Under the pieces are notes generated by a model, which was given only the letters and a program-made list of their open reading frames with translations, had not been told where the DNA came from and ran no database searches. The position numbers were made by a program, and so were the translations under genes. 64,000 bases of DNA from Maritimibacter sp. (GTDB lineage Bacteria; Pseudomonadota; Alphaproteobacteria; Rhodobacterales; Rhodobacteraceae), in NCBI GenBank assembly GCA_017792445.1, contig CP051232.1, positions 2,702,001-2,766,000 on the forward strand. Direction: 5' to 3'. Positions 31,632 to 41,606 of the stretch are shown here, one piece after another. Numbering within the stretch: the first letter of the stretch is position 1; every line of letters starts with the position of its first letter.

Positions 31632-32378
31632 AGAACGCAGACTCTATGGGGAGCAGGTCAGTAAGTACGAAATACCACGCTCTCCAAGGCGCCTTTCAAC
31701 TACCATGACTGCGGCCTCTATCTGCCGTGCAGCAGTTTCGCCCAGCGCACTGCCGATCTTCTCATCTAGCTTTTCCGCCTGAGCTTCGATCATAAGCTGC
31801 CGCTCATCGTCTGTGTACTCCCGTTGCTCCTTGCCTCTGAGTTCGTCCATCGCCTGCCACCAGCGCTTAGGAAGCTCCGCATCTGGTTTCAGCTTAAGCA
31901 AATCTCGTCGGGTACGGCGCATCTTGGCCACCGTACCGTCAGACACGCCTGTGTTCCTCGTGATCGTCCGCTTGCTGTAGACAGAGCAGTCGAGGCAGAC
32001 CAGCGACCACGCAGCGTCAAGTTTCTCTTCGTTGGTCAATGGAAGGCGGGTCTTTCCGTTCTCCTGCAGGGCCAAGAGCCGTGCGTCTGCAAGGCTGCAG
32101 CGGTGAACAAGAGCGGGAACCTTTTTCCTCCACTTGGCCTGCGCATAGGCCTCTAGCCGGTGGTGGCCATCGACTACGACAAGCTGTCCATCGGTGGTGT
32201 TCTGCCAAAGGGTAAGCCTGTCTAGCGGTTCGCCCGTGTTCTGCAGGACTGCTGTAAGCGCCTTCACGTGTTGCTCATCGACTTCGACATGGCGGAACTG
32301 GAAAACGTCCGGTCGCGTCTCAACGTCTCTAAGGCTGAGCTTCCTTGCCGCAGGCTTAGTATGCATCTTTAGTGTCAT

Positions 32379-32759
32379 GTTTTTTTCCGGGGGCTTGAGT
32401 TTTCAGGGCTGAGAAGACCTATGCATTTTGCACACCCTGATGCTGCATAACCCTGCGTAGGGTTGCTTCGAGATCTTTGGCTGTCTTGAGGGCTTTGGTC
32501 GCAGCTACTCAGACTAGTCTGCCTACCCTGTGCTGCAGCCTTCGGCGGGCAAGCGCTAGCCACAGACTAGAGTAGCGTTACCCCGTCCTCGTGGTCAGAC
32601 CAGATCCCATCGCTGGCGCTACCGAGCCCCTAGCATAAGCTTCTCAGCTATAGCTTTTGCCATAGCTCGAGGGCTTTCTTTTCCTCCATCTACGACAGGG
32701 GAAGCATTAGCTAGGGCGATGGTGGGCCTTAATTGCCCGGCTTCCATTTCGGCAGCTTT
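32379..32759. other. Intergenic region between ParB-like gene and integrase
   Basis: 381 bp. It holds the palindrome at 32449-32464 near the ParB-like gene start and many TAGC-containing short repeats (CTAGC, TAGCT) further right. It is probably the ParB-like promoter region and the integrase 3' end. No gene is seen. Confidence 0.5.
32449..32464. promoter_or_regulatory. Palindrome upstream of the ParB-like gene, possible operator
   Basis: AACCCTGCGTAGGGTT: perfect 6-bp arms with a 4-bp spacer, about 70 bp upstream of the ParB-like start codon. It has no U-tract, so a protein-binding site (for example autoregulation) is more likely than a terminator. Confidence 0.4.
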
Positions 32760-34367
32760 TTAGCTCTCAAGCAAGGGCTTCAGCTTCCGCATCTCTGCCG
32801 CAAGTGCCGGAAGCATCGCGCCGCTTTTGCCGTATTGATCAGAAGACCTGCCTGAGCTTCGCCCGGTTATGTACAGCTTGGCTGCCTCCTGCATCCCCGC
32901 CTGCAGCGCTAGGTCTTCGAAGAGGTGCCGCCAGCCATGGTTCGGCGCTAGCTCTTGACGGGTCAAACCAACTTCACGACGCACCCAGCGGCCCAAGTTC
33001 CCTTGCGTGTTTGGCGGGAATAGCCGTTCGTTAGGCTGGTTTTTGAACCGTGCTTGAACATGGTCCATCAGGCCTTCCTCGATCAGGGCCGGATGCACCG
33101 GCACCCTTCGGATGCTGTGTGCGTTCTTGACGGTCTTGCCGCCTTTCGATGTGATCCTGTAGAACCAGTCATCGCCGACCGGGAAGAAGTCAGTGGGCAG
33201 CAACTGCGCCACTTCGCCGACTCTCGCTCCTGAATAGGCCATCATCCAAGGTAGCCAGCGTAGCTCGGGCTTGTCGCTCATGCGGGAAGCAAGGAGGATC
33301 GTTTCCGCTTCGGAGAGCGTCAGTGTTCTGTCGGCGCTCAGTACCCCCTGACCTTTTGGAAGGCGCACCACGTCCACGGGATTGCCGTCGGCGTACACGT
33401 CGCCGTAGCTTTGCGACCTCAGCCACTCCAGTACGGTGCGGAGGTTCTGCAGGCGCTGGGCAATGGTCTTGCTCGTTAGCTTCCCCGCCTCCTGCAAGGC
33501 TACCTTCCAGCTATCGACTTCACGGGCAGTCACGGAGGTTGCGTCATCGCTGCCCCGGTGTTTGCCGAACTCCTTGGCTGCGAGCCGGTACTTCGCTGCG
33601 GTCTTGTCGGGCAGGGGCTTGGTGTCCTTGCCGGTTGCCCTCGCCTTGACCTCCCTTTCTACGACGTCCCCGAAGGTCACTGAGCCTTCTGTCTGCTCCG
33701 CTCTCGCTGCCCTATCGCTGTTCTTCGGCTTCGACGAGAACACGGGGTAGCGGTCAGTTTCGCCGCTCTCGCTGTAGTCACCCCCAGCCTTCTGCAGGTT
33801 GATCCTTGTGGCGTCCTCCATTGCGACTGACACCTGTTCGATAAGGCGCTTGCGGGAGTTGTCGTCCACGATCAAGCCGTGTCGTCGCAGTAGGGCATCA
33901 GCAAAGCCGCCGAAGCGGTTTGGTATCGGGCCGGATGCAGACGGCTTCCCCACTTCTGAAACGGCGAGCTGCTGAAGCAGTGCGGCGCGGCGATCTGAGG
34001 CGCGAACATGTTCCCACATGCTTGGGCTGCCGGGGTTCTCGTCCAGTATCTCAATGAAATTCTGCCTAAGCTCCCCTGCAAGCGCTACACAGTCCTTGTG
34101 AGACAGGTTGGTGGGTCCGTTGCGCAGAGCTTCCCAGTGGCGCTCTACGGCTGCCAGAACTGGCGTGAAGCGTCGTTTGGCTTCGGCTGGCTCTTTGGTT
34201 CGGAGCGAGACCTTAACCACGCTTCCAACCTTTGCCGTGCGTATGCCATCGCCGACCGGCACGGAAAACTCCGTGTCCTTCGCCAGTTCGGCAAGGTCTG
34301 CTGGTATCTGAACCCGAAGGTAGTAGGTCGAGCCGATCTTCGTCGGATTAGGCATCGCGTATCTCAC
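32760..34367 (-). CDS. int: Tyrosine recombinase / integrase of the element
   Basis: 535 residues. The N-terminal region (KIGSTYYLRVQIPADLAELA) matches the DUF6538 arm-binding domain often seen in alphaproteobacterial integrases. The catalytic residues are R in YSGARVGEVAQL, H-x-x-R in HGWRHLF and the tyrosine near SSDQYG. The start is GTG at 34367 with AGAGAGG upstream, or ATG four codons later. The gene sits 81 bp from the 3' end of tRNA-Thr and points away from it, the classic layout of a tRNA-targeting integrase. Confidence 0.88.
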   Translation of the reverse strand: MRYAMPNPTKIGSTYYLRVQIPADLAELAKDTEFSVPVGDGIRTAKVGSVVKVSLRTKEPAEAKRRFTPVLAAVERHWEALRNGPTNLSHKDCVALAGELRQNFIEILDENPGSPSMWEHVRASDRRAALLQQLAVSEVGKPSASGPIPNRFGGFADALLRRHGLIVDDNSRKRLIEQVSVAMEDATRINLQKAGGDYSESGETDRYPVFSSKPKNSDRAARAEQTEGSVTFGDVVEREVKARATGKDTKPLPDKTAAKYRLAAKEFGKHRGSDDATSVTAREVDSWKVALQEAGKLTSKTIAQRLQNLRTVLEWLRSQSYGDVYADGNPVDVVRLPKGQGVLSADRTLTLSEAETILLASRMSDKPELRWLPWMMAYSGARVGEVAQLLPTDFFPVGDDWFYRITSKGGKTVKNAHSIRRVPVHPALIEEGLMDHVQARFKNQPNERLFPPNTQGNLGRWVRREVGLTRQELAPNHGWRHLFEDLALQAGMQEAAKLYITGRSSGRSSDQYGKSGAMLPALAAEMRKLKPLLES

Positions 34368-34447
34368 TATGTACCACCTCTCTGTACCAAAGGAGGCGGC
34401 AAGAACCCTTGTAGGTCCGATAGATACGCAAAATCAAAGGGCTAATG

Positions 34448-34522
<75 letters not shown>

Positions 34523-34612
34523 CCCGTGCTGTGCGCGGCTGATTAGACGCAATCCGCCGGGGGTGCAAGGGTATTCTGGACGGTTTCTGCGACGTCGTTT
34601 ATTGAAGGGCGC

Positions 34613-34774
34613 ATGGGCGAGAAAACGGGCCATAATCCGGGAAAGAAACCCGGCCAGAAACAGCCGGGCGGCGCGCAGGATCGGGAAGACCGGTTGAAGG
34701 CGGCGCTGAAGGCCAATATCGCGCGGCGCAAGGCGCAGGCCAAGGCACGCGCGTCCGACAAATCCGGAGAATGA
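34613..34774 (+). CDS. Small conserved basic protein upstream of murA, 53 residues
   Basis: A lysine- and glycine-rich opening ([17 protein letters not shown]) is followed by one basic helix ([20 protein letters not shown]). Short proteins with an [16 protein letters not shown]-like helix are widespread in Rhodobacteraceae, but their role is not known. AAGGGC precedes the ATG, and murA starts 7 bp after its stop, so the two share a transcript. Confidence 0.65.
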   Translation: MGEKTGHNPGKKPGQKQPGGAQDREDRLKAALKANIARRKAQAKARASDKSGE

Positions 34775-34781
34775 GGCAGTC

Positions 34782-36046
<1,265 letters not shown>

Positions 36047-36050
<4 letters not shown>

Positions 36051-36523
36051 CGGAAGACGCGCGCTTCGAGGACGCACAGGAACAGCCGCTGCGGCTGATC
36101 GCCTACGAGGCCGAGGACCTTCAGGTGATCTCGGCGCTGGTGCAGGACGCCGTTTTCCCGGTGACCGAGATGGCGTGGAAGCCGAAGACCGGCCGCTTTG
36201 CCGTGCTGCTGAACCGGTTCCGCTGGGAAGACGTGACCGGCGGCGAACGGCGCGGCAGCTACGAGCGGGTGCAATCGCTGCTGGTTGTCGACGGCGTGCA
36301 GAAGGTGGCGACGCAGGGCTTCGACCGTGGCGACAAGGATCTTGTCCTGTCGCTGATGTCGATCGGCTGGGCCGAAGGCGACGCGCCCTCGGGGCGGCTG
36401 GAACTGGTGCTGGCCGGCGACGGCGGCATCGCGCTGGATGTCGAGGCGCTTGAGGTGACGTTGAAGGACGTGACCCGGCCCTACGTGGCGCCTTCGGGCC
36501 ATGTGCCGGACCACCCCGACTGA
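36047..36523 (+). CDS. DUF2948 family protein
   Basis: 158 residues with the DUF2948 pattern: [20 protein letters not shown] near residue 15, then [12 protein letters not shown] and a C-terminal [12 protein letters not shown]. It occurs next to murA and hisD in many alphaproteobacteria. No catalytic residues are suggested. It overlaps murA (ATGA) and is followed by a repeat element. Confidence 0.85.
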
Positions 36524-36524
36524 G

Positions 36525-36575
36525 ACGCCCCTGCGGGGCGTGCCGCCGGCGGGGATATTTGCAGACGGAAGAAGC
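36525..36575. repeat. Rhodobacteraceae-type intergenic repeat, copy A
   Basis: A perfect hairpin ACGCCCC/GGGGCGT (36525-36541) is followed by a second GC-rich palindrome, then GGGATATTTGCAGACGGAAGAAG. A related element lies after hisD. It probably also ends the murA transcript. Confidence 0.6.
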
Positions 36576-36649
36576 AGGGGCGCGGCGCTTTGGCCCGGCG
36601 TCTTGTGATGCCCCGGCCACGGCGCTAAGGGAGCGGCAAAGGAGATGCC

Positions 36650-37954
36650 ATGCCCGTTTTCCTGAACACCGCCGACGCCGATTTCGAGGACCGTTTCACC
36701 GCGCTTTTGTCGATGAAGCGCGAGGACAGCCCCGACGTGGACGACACCGTCCGCGCGATCATCGAGGATGTGCGCGACCGGGGCGACGCGGCGGTGATCG
36801 AACTGACGGCCCGGTTCGACCGGCTGGAACTGACGCCCGAGACACTGGCTTTCACCCCCGAGGAAATCGAGGCGGAATGCGCGAAAGTGCCTACCGCCGA
36901 GCGCGAGGCGCTGGAACTGGCCGCCGCGCGCATCCGTGCCTATCACGAGCGGCAGGTGCCCGAGGACGCTTCGTGGACCGATGCGGCGGGGGCGGAACTG
37001 GGCTGGCGCTGGACGCCGGTGTCGGCGGCGGGGCTCTATGTGCCGGGCGGGCTGGCGAGCTATCCGTCGTCGATGCTGATGAACGCGATCCCGGCGCAGG
37101 TGGCGGGCGTCGAACGGCTGGCGATGTGCGCACCAACGCCGGGGGGCGCCTGTAACCCGCTGGTGCTGCTGGCGGCAAAGCTGTCGGGCGTGTCCGAGGT
37201 CTATCGCATCGGCGGCGCGCAGGCGATCGCGGCGCTGGCCTACGGCACCGAAACCATCGCGCCTGTCGACAAGATCACCGGGCCGGGCAACGCCTTCGTC
37301 GCGGCGGCCAAGCGGCGGGTATTCGGCAAGGTGGGTATCGACATGATCGCCGGGCCGTCGGAGATCCTCGTGATCGCCGACCGACATAACGATCCCGACT
37401 GGGTGGCGGTGGACCTACTGAGCCAGGCCGAGCACGACGAAAGCGCGCAGTCGATCCTTGTGACCGACGACGCGGCCTTCGGGCAGGCCGTCGCTGCCGC
37501 TGTCGAGGCGCGGCTTGAGGTTCTGGAACGCCGCGCCATCGCAGCCGCGTCGTGGCGCGATTTCGGCGCGGTGATCGTGACGCGCGACCTGTCCGAGGCG
37601 GCGGCGCTGTCGGACCGGGTGGCGCCCGAGCATCTTGAGCTTTGCGTCGAGGATCCGGACGCGCTGTCGGCCGAGATCCGACACGCGGGCGCGATCTTCC
37701 TTGGCAAGTGGACGCCGGAGGCGATCGGCGACTATGTCGGCGGGCCGAACCACGTGCTGCCCACGGCGCGCTCGGCGCGGTTCTCGTCCGGGCTGTCGGT
37801 GATGGATTTCGTAAAACGCACCACGCTGGCGAAGATGTCGCCCGCCGCGCTTCGCGCCATCGGGCCGGCGGCAGAGGTGCTGGCGACCTCGGAGTCGCTG
37901 GAGGCGCACGGGCTGAGCGTGCGGGCGCGGCTGGACCGGCTGAACGAGGGGTAG
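36650..37954 (+). CDS. hisD: Histidinol dehydrogenase
   Basis: 434 residues, full length for HisD, which oxidises histidinol to histidine with two NAD+ and a zinc ion in the cytosol. Signatures include AGLYVPGGLASYPSSMLMN, VYRIGGAQAIAALAYGT, DMIAGPSEILVIAD and the catalytic Glu-His in VAPEHLELC. The start ATG is preceded by AAAGGAGA. It stands as a single his gene between repeat elements, with the UPF0262 and phosphatase genes next. Confidence 0.96.
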   Translation: MPVFLNTADADFEDRFTALLSMKREDSPDVDDTVRAIIEDVRDRGDAAVIELTARFDRLELTPETLAFTPEEIEAECAKVPTAEREALELAAARIRAYHERQVPEDASWTDAAGAELGWRWTPVSAAGLYVPGGLASYPSSMLMNAIPAQVAGVERLAMCAPTPGGACNPLVLLAAKLSGVSEVYRIGGAQAIAALAYGTETIAPVDKITGPGNAFVAAAKRRVFGKVGIDMIAGPSEILVIADRHNDPDWVAVDLLSQAEHDESAQSILVTDDAAFGQAVAAAVEARLEVLERRAIAAASWRDFGAVIVTRDLSEAAALSDRVAPEHLELCVEDPDALSAEIRHAGAIFLGKWTPEAIGDYVGGPNHVLPTARSARFSSGLSVMDFVKRTTLAKMSPAALRAIGPAAEVLATSESLEAHGLSVRARLDRLNEG

Positions 37955-38015
37955 GGGCTCTGCCCCCGCCGCGCGTTGCGCGGCTCCCCCGAGGTATTTG
38001 GAAAGAGAAGAAGAC
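37951..38015. repeat. Rhodobacteraceae-type intergenic repeat, copy B
   Basis: GGGGC-TCT-GCCCC and CCGCGCG/CGCGCGG-like hairpins are followed by CCCCGAGGTATTTGGAAAG. The tail resembles copy A at 36525 (GGxxTATTTG...GAAGAAG). Such short palindromic repeats are common between roseobacter genes. Confidence 0.6.
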
Positions 38016-38127
38016 GCGGGCCGGTTCCGCCGGGGGCGCGACATGGCGGCGCGCGGCGGGTCGCGGGCCATTGCCTTTTCCCGGCGGAGCGTGCTGTTGT
38101 GAGACCGGTTGGCGCAGGGAGGCCGGG

Positions 38128-38616
38128 ATGAGCGACGCGACGATGGACCTCAGGTCCGTCACCATCGACGACAGCGGTCTGTCGGCTCCGACGCCGGAGA
38201 TCGAGCAGGAGCGGAAGGTCGCGATCTTCGACCTGCTGGAAGACAACTCGTTCCAGCTGCCGGGCAAGGCCGGGCGGGATGTACCGCCGCCGCCCTATGA
38301 TCTGGAACTGTGCATTCGCGAACGGCGGCTGGTGTTCGACCTGAAATGCGACAGCGGCCCGGTGGCCGAGTTCCACCTGTCGCTGGGGCCGTTCCGGCAG
38401 GCGGTGAAGGATTATTTCCAGATCTGCGAAAGCTATTTCGATGCTGTGAAGAAGCTGCCCCCCAGCCAGATCGAGGCGATCGACATGGCGCGGCGCGGTA
38501 TCCACAACGAGGGCGCCCGCCTGCTGCAGGAGCGGCTGGAGGGCAAGGCGGAGATCGACATCGACACCGCCCGCCGCCTGTTCACGCTGATCTGCGTCTT
38601 GCACTGGGGAGGCTGA
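38128..38616 (+). CDS. UPF0262 family protein
   Basis: 162 residues with the conserved UPF0262 segments EIEQERKVAIFDLLEDNSF, LVFDL and RRGIHNEGARLLQERL. The ATG at 38128 follows GGGAGG. The gene commonly sits between hisD and a low-molecular-weight phosphatase in Rhodobacterales, as here. The biochemical function is not known. Confidence 0.88.
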   Translation: MSDATMDLRSVTIDDSGLSAPTPEIEQERKVAIFDLLEDNSFQLPGKAGRDVPPPPYDLELCIRERRLVFDLKCDSGPVAEFHLSLGPFRQAVKDYFQICESYFDAVKKLPPSQIEAIDMARRGIHNEGARLLQERLEGKAEIDIDTARRLFTLICVLHWGG

Positions 38617-38620
38617 GAGC

Positions 38621-39085
38621 TTGCCGCAGAGGCTCCCCCATTCGGTGCTGTTCTGCTGTGACCACAATGCCGTGCGTTCGCCGATGGCGGAGGCACTGAT
38701 GAAGAGTTTCTATGGCCAGCACGTCTATGTGCAGTCCGCCGGGGTGCGCAACGATCTGGAAATCGACGGGTTCGCCGTGGCGGTCTGCGACGAACTGGGG
38801 CTGGAGCTGGGCCGTCACCGCGCGCGCAGTTTCGAGGAGATGAAGGAATGGGGCGACGACCTGTCGAGCTTCGACCTGATCGTCGCCCTGTCGCCTGCCA
38901 GTCAGCGTATGGCGCTGGAACTGACGCGGCATTTCCACCTTGAGATCGAATACTGGCCGGTGCTGGACCCCACCGATCTGGGCACCCGGCGCGAAGAGAA
39001 GCTTGACGCCTACCGTCAGACGCGGGACCAGATCCGCCGCCGGATCCTCGAGCGGTTCGGCCCGCCGACCGAGGAGAGCCCGTGA
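38621..39085 (+). CDS. Low-molecular-weight protein tyrosine phosphatase-like protein
   Basis: 154 residues starting at TTG (38621), four bases after the UPF0262 stop. The active-site loop is C13-D-H-N-A-V-R19 (CX5R), with a late Asp-Pro (PVLDPTD) acting as general acid as in LMW phosphatases. ArsC-type arsenate reductases share this fold, but the extra reducing cysteines are not seen, so a protein or small-molecule phosphatase is preferred. Confidence 0.82.
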   Translation: MPQRLPHSVLFCCDHNAVRSPMAEALMKSFYGQHVYVQSAGVRNDLEIDGFAVAVCDELGLELGRHRARSFEEMKEWGDDLSSFDLIVALSPASQRMALELTRHFHLEIEYWPVLDPTDLGTRREEKLDAYRQTRDQIRRRILERFGPPTEESP

Positions 39086-39678
39086 CGACCGAGACCCGGA
39101 CCATCGAGGTGCGCAGCCTGACCGGCGGCGCGGTGGACGCGGCGCTGGACGACCTTGCGCGGCTGCGGATCGACGTGTTTCGCGACTGGCCGTATCTGTA
39201 TGACGGCGATCTGGACTATGAGCGGCGCTATATGGCGAGCTATCGCGACAGCCCCGGCGCGGTGCTGGTGGGCGCCTTCGACGGCGACCGGTTGGTGGGG
39301 GCGGCGACCGGCACCCCGATGGAGGATCACGCGGACGACTTCGCCGAGCCTTTCGCGGGGCGCGATCTGACACGGATCTTCTATTGCGCCGAAAGTGTCC
39401 TGCTGCCCGGATACCGGGGGCGCGGGCTGGGTCACGCGTTCTTCGACGCGCGCGAGGCGCATGCCCGGACACTGCGGCGCGAGACATCTGCATTTTGCGC
39501 CGTGATCCGCCCGGCGGACCACCCGGCGCGGCCCGCAGAGTACCGCCCGCTGGACGCGTTCTGGCGCAAGCGTGGGTATGCCCCGCTTGCGGGCGCGGTC
39601 GCGCGCTTTACGTGGAAGGACGTGGGCGTGGAAGCCGCAACCGGGAAATCCCTGCAATTCTGGACGAAAGACCTATGA
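39082..39678 (+). CDS. GNAT-family N-acetyltransferase
   Basis: 198 residues. The acetyl-CoA-binding motif A is seen in ESVLLPGYRGRGLGHAFF (Q/RxxGxG/A type), with preceding strands DGDRLVGAATG. The acceptor is not predictable. It overlaps the phosphatase (ATGA-type) and the nitrilase gene, so the three are co-translated. Carbon-nitrogen hydrolase and GNAT genes are paired in other alphaproteobacteria too. Confidence 0.85.
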   Translation: MTTETRTIEVRSLTGGAVDAALDDLARLRIDVFRDWPYLYDGDLDYERRYMASYRDSPGAVLVGAFDGDRLVGAATGTPMEDHADDFAEPFAGRDLTRIFYCAESVLLPGYRGRGLGHAFFDAREAHARTLRRETSAFCAVIRPADHPARPAEYRPLDAFWRKRGYAPLAGAVARFTWKDVGVEAATGKSLQFWTKDL

Positions 39679-40568
39679 AGATCGCCACCGCCGCCTATCC
39701 GCTGGACTGGTTCGACGACTGGTCCGGATATGAGGCCAAGCTGACCCGCTGGGTCTCGGACGCGGCCGGGCAGGGGGCGGACCTGCTGGTGTTCCCCGAA
39801 TATGGCGCGATGGAACTGGCCTCGCTGGCCGGGGCAGAGGTGGCGGCGGGGCTGGAGAGTTCGGGCCGCGCGGTGTCCGAGCGGATGCCCGAGGCGGATG
39901 CCCTGCTGTCGCGGCTGGCGGTTGCGCACGGCGTCCACATCCTTGGCCCCGGCGCACCGGTCTGGGATCCGGCGCTGGGCGAGCGCCCCGTGAACCGGTC
40001 GGGGTTCTTTACGCCAGACGGCGCGGTGGCGCATCAGGACAAGCAGATCATGACCCGGTACGAGCGCGAGGAATGGGACATGCACCCGGGCGGGCCGCTG
40101 AAGCTGTTCGACACCGCGCTGGGTCGAATCGGCGTGCTGATCTGCTATGACTGCGAATTCCCGTTGCTGGCGCGCGCGCTGACCGACGCCGGGGCGGAAT
40201 TGCTGCTGGTGCCGTCCAACACCGAGGCGATGACGGGCTATTCCCGCGTCCGCATCGGCGCCATGGCGCGGGCGCTGGAAAACCAGTGCGTCGTCGCGCA
40301 TTCGCCCACCGTCGGCGATGCCCTGTGGTGCGAGGCCGTCGACCGCAACGTCGGCGCGGCGGCGGTCTATGGCCCGCCGGATATCGGCTTTCCCGACACC
40401 GGGATCATCGCGCAGGGCGCTTTGAACGCGCCCGGCTGGGTCTATGCCGACATAGACCTGTCGGCGGTGGCGCAGGTTCGTGCCGAGGGCGGCGTTGTCA
40501 ACTTTGCCGACTGGCCGCGGCAGGACGCCAGATCAAAAATGCCGGAATTGCACGTATTGCGCGCGTGA
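39675..40568 (+). CDS. Carbon-nitrogen hydrolase (nitrilase superfamily amidase)
   Basis: 297 residues with the complete catalytic triad: E42 in FPEYGAMEL, K123 in HQDKQIM and C157 in ICYDCEFP. These enzymes hydrolyse amides or N-carbamoyl compounds through a cysteine thioester. The substrate is open. The ATG overlaps the GNAT stop (ATGA), and the pairing suggests action on a shared amide metabolite (inference). Confidence 0.88.
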   Translation: MKIATAAYPLDWFDDWSGYEAKLTRWVSDAAGQGADLLVFPEYGAMELASLAGAEVAAGLESSGRAVSERMPEADALLSRLAVAHGVHILGPGAPVWDPALGERPVNRSGFFTPDGAVAHQDKQIMTRYEREEWDMHPGGPLKLFDTALGRIGVLICYDCEFPLLARALTDAGAELLLVPSNTEAMTGYSRVRIGAMARALENQCVVAHSPTVGDALWCEAVDRNVGAAAVYGPPDIGFPDTGIIAQGALNAPGWVYADIDLSAVAQVRAEGGVVNFADWPRQDARSKMPELHVLRA

Positions 40569-40644
40569 GACCTTGAAAAAAGGCTGAAAAGGGCGCATCT
40601 AAGCGCCGCCCACACCGACGTGGGCACGCAATCACGGAGTGACC

Positions 40645-40863
40645 ATGGCCAAGGAAGAAATGCTCGAATTCCCCGGCGTCGTGAAGGAACTCCTGCCGAA
40701 TGCGACGTTCAGGGTCGAGCTTGAGAACGGCCATGAGATCATCGCACATACGGCAGGGAAAATGCGCAAGAACCGGATCCGCGTTCTTGCCGGCGACAAG
40801 GTGCAGGTCGAGATGACGCCCTACGACCTGACGAAGGGCCGGATCAACTATCGGTTCAAGTAA
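40645..40863 (+). CDS. infA: Translation initiation factor IF-1
   Basis: 72 residues, the standard IF-1 OB fold ([51 protein letters not shown]). It binds the ribosomal A site during initiation. The ATG at 40645 is preceded by GGAG; a GTG two codons upstream is ignored. It is a core gene and supports a chromosomal location. Confidence 0.97.
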   Translation: MAKEEMLEFPGVVKELLPNATFRVELENGHEIIAHTAGKMRKNRIRVLAGDKVQVEMTPYDLTKGRINYRFK

Positions 40864-40890
40864 CCGGACGTGCGCGTCCGGGGTTGTTCT
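40864..40890 (+). terminator. Probable terminator after infA
   Basis: CCGGACG, loop TGCG, CGTCCGG: a perfect 7-bp stem immediately after the infA stop, followed by GGTTGTTCT. The U-tract is weak, so attenuation rather than full termination is possible. Confidence 0.55.
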
Positions 40891-41030
40891 CGGATCGCCG
40901 TGCGGCCCGATGCGGCGGGGGATGGCGCCCCCGTCGTCGTTCATCCCGGCCGCGATGATCCTTTCCGGGGGCTGCTCCGGGCTTTTACCAGACAATTGAA
41001 GACGGGCACGCCGTGCCTGAAGGGAAGTGC

Positions 41031-41606
41031 ATGCGCCTGATCCTTGGCTCCGGAAGCCCGCGGCGGCTGGAACTTCTGGCGCAGCTTGGCCTGACGCCGG
41101 ACGCGGTGACGCCGCCCGACGTGGACGAGACGCCGTTGAAGGGCGAACTTCCGCGCGCCTACTGCCGCCGCATCACCGCCGCGAAGGCAGCCGCGCTGAA
41201 GGGCGGGCCGGATGACGTGATCCTGTGCGCCGACACCACCGTGGCGCTGGGCCGCCGCATCCTCGGCAAGCCGCGCGACGCGGGCGAGGCGGCGGAGTTT
41301 CTCTATGCGCTGTCGGGCCGCCGCCACCGGGTGATCACCGCCGTCGCCGTGAAGCGCGGCGACCAGGTGTGGGAGCGCGACGTGGAATCGGCGGTGAAGA
41401 TGAAGCGTTTGTCGGACACCGAGGTGAACGGCTATCTCGCCACCGGCGACTGGGACGGCAAGGCGGGTGCCTATGCCATCCAGGGGCCTGCCGGGGCGTT
41501 CATTCCGTGGGTCCAGGGGTCTTATACCGCGATCGTCGGGCTTCCTGTGCACGAGACCGCACAACTGTTGCAGGCGGCTGGATGGCCGGTCTGGGGGGCA
41601 GCATGA
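41031..41606 (+). CDS. maf: Maf-like nucleotide pyrophosphatase
   Basis: 191 residues. The N-terminal [18 protein letters not shown] and the central [16 protein letters not shown] are Maf signatures; these enzymes hydrolyse dTTP/UTP or modified nucleotides to the monophosphate and pyrophosphate. AAGGGAAG precedes the ATG. The gene overlaps the RNase E/G start (ATGA), the common infA-maf-rne order of Rhodobacteraceae. Confidence 0.93.
   Translation: MRLILGSGSPRRLELLAQLGLTPDAVTPPDVDETPLKGELPRAYCRRITAAKAAALKGGPDDVILCADTTVALGRRILGKPRDAGEAAEFLYALSGRRHRVITAVAVKRGDQVWERDVESAVKMKRLSDTEVNGYLATGDWDGKAGAYAIQGPAGAFIPWVQGSYTAIVGLPVHETAQLLQAAGWPVWGAA

Larger units (their letters stand above)
30458..31660 (+). 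mobile_element. IS3-family insertion sequence (IS51-like group)
   Basis: The ends are perfect inverted repeats of at least 13 bp, TGACCTGCTCCCC at the left and GGGGAGCAGGTCA at the right, and the length is about 1.2 kb. It carries overlapping-frame orfA and orfB. The flanking bases are CAC and GTA, so no target duplication is visible; counting two more bases per end (AC...GT) as IS restores the split host gene. The copy looks intact and recent because both transposase frames are open. Confidence 0.9.
30260..32378 (-). pseudogene. ParB-like protein gene split by an IS3-family insertion
   Basis: The N-terminal 239 codons (32378 down to the IS) encode a ParB/Srx-type nuclease-fold domain: VDGHHRLEAYAQAKW is the ParB box II-like motif and TRNTGVSDGTVAKMRRTR is a helix-turn-helix. 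The frame then reads into the IS and stops after LTCSP. The last 64 codons (KMYAFVSGKYGKPQCQ to AKKTAA) lie beyond the IS. If the IS is taken as 30456-31662 the two parts join in frame (ISYL-KMYAF). An intact gene would make about 303 residues. GGA precedes the first ATG. The truncated N-terminal part might still be made. Confidence 0.8.
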
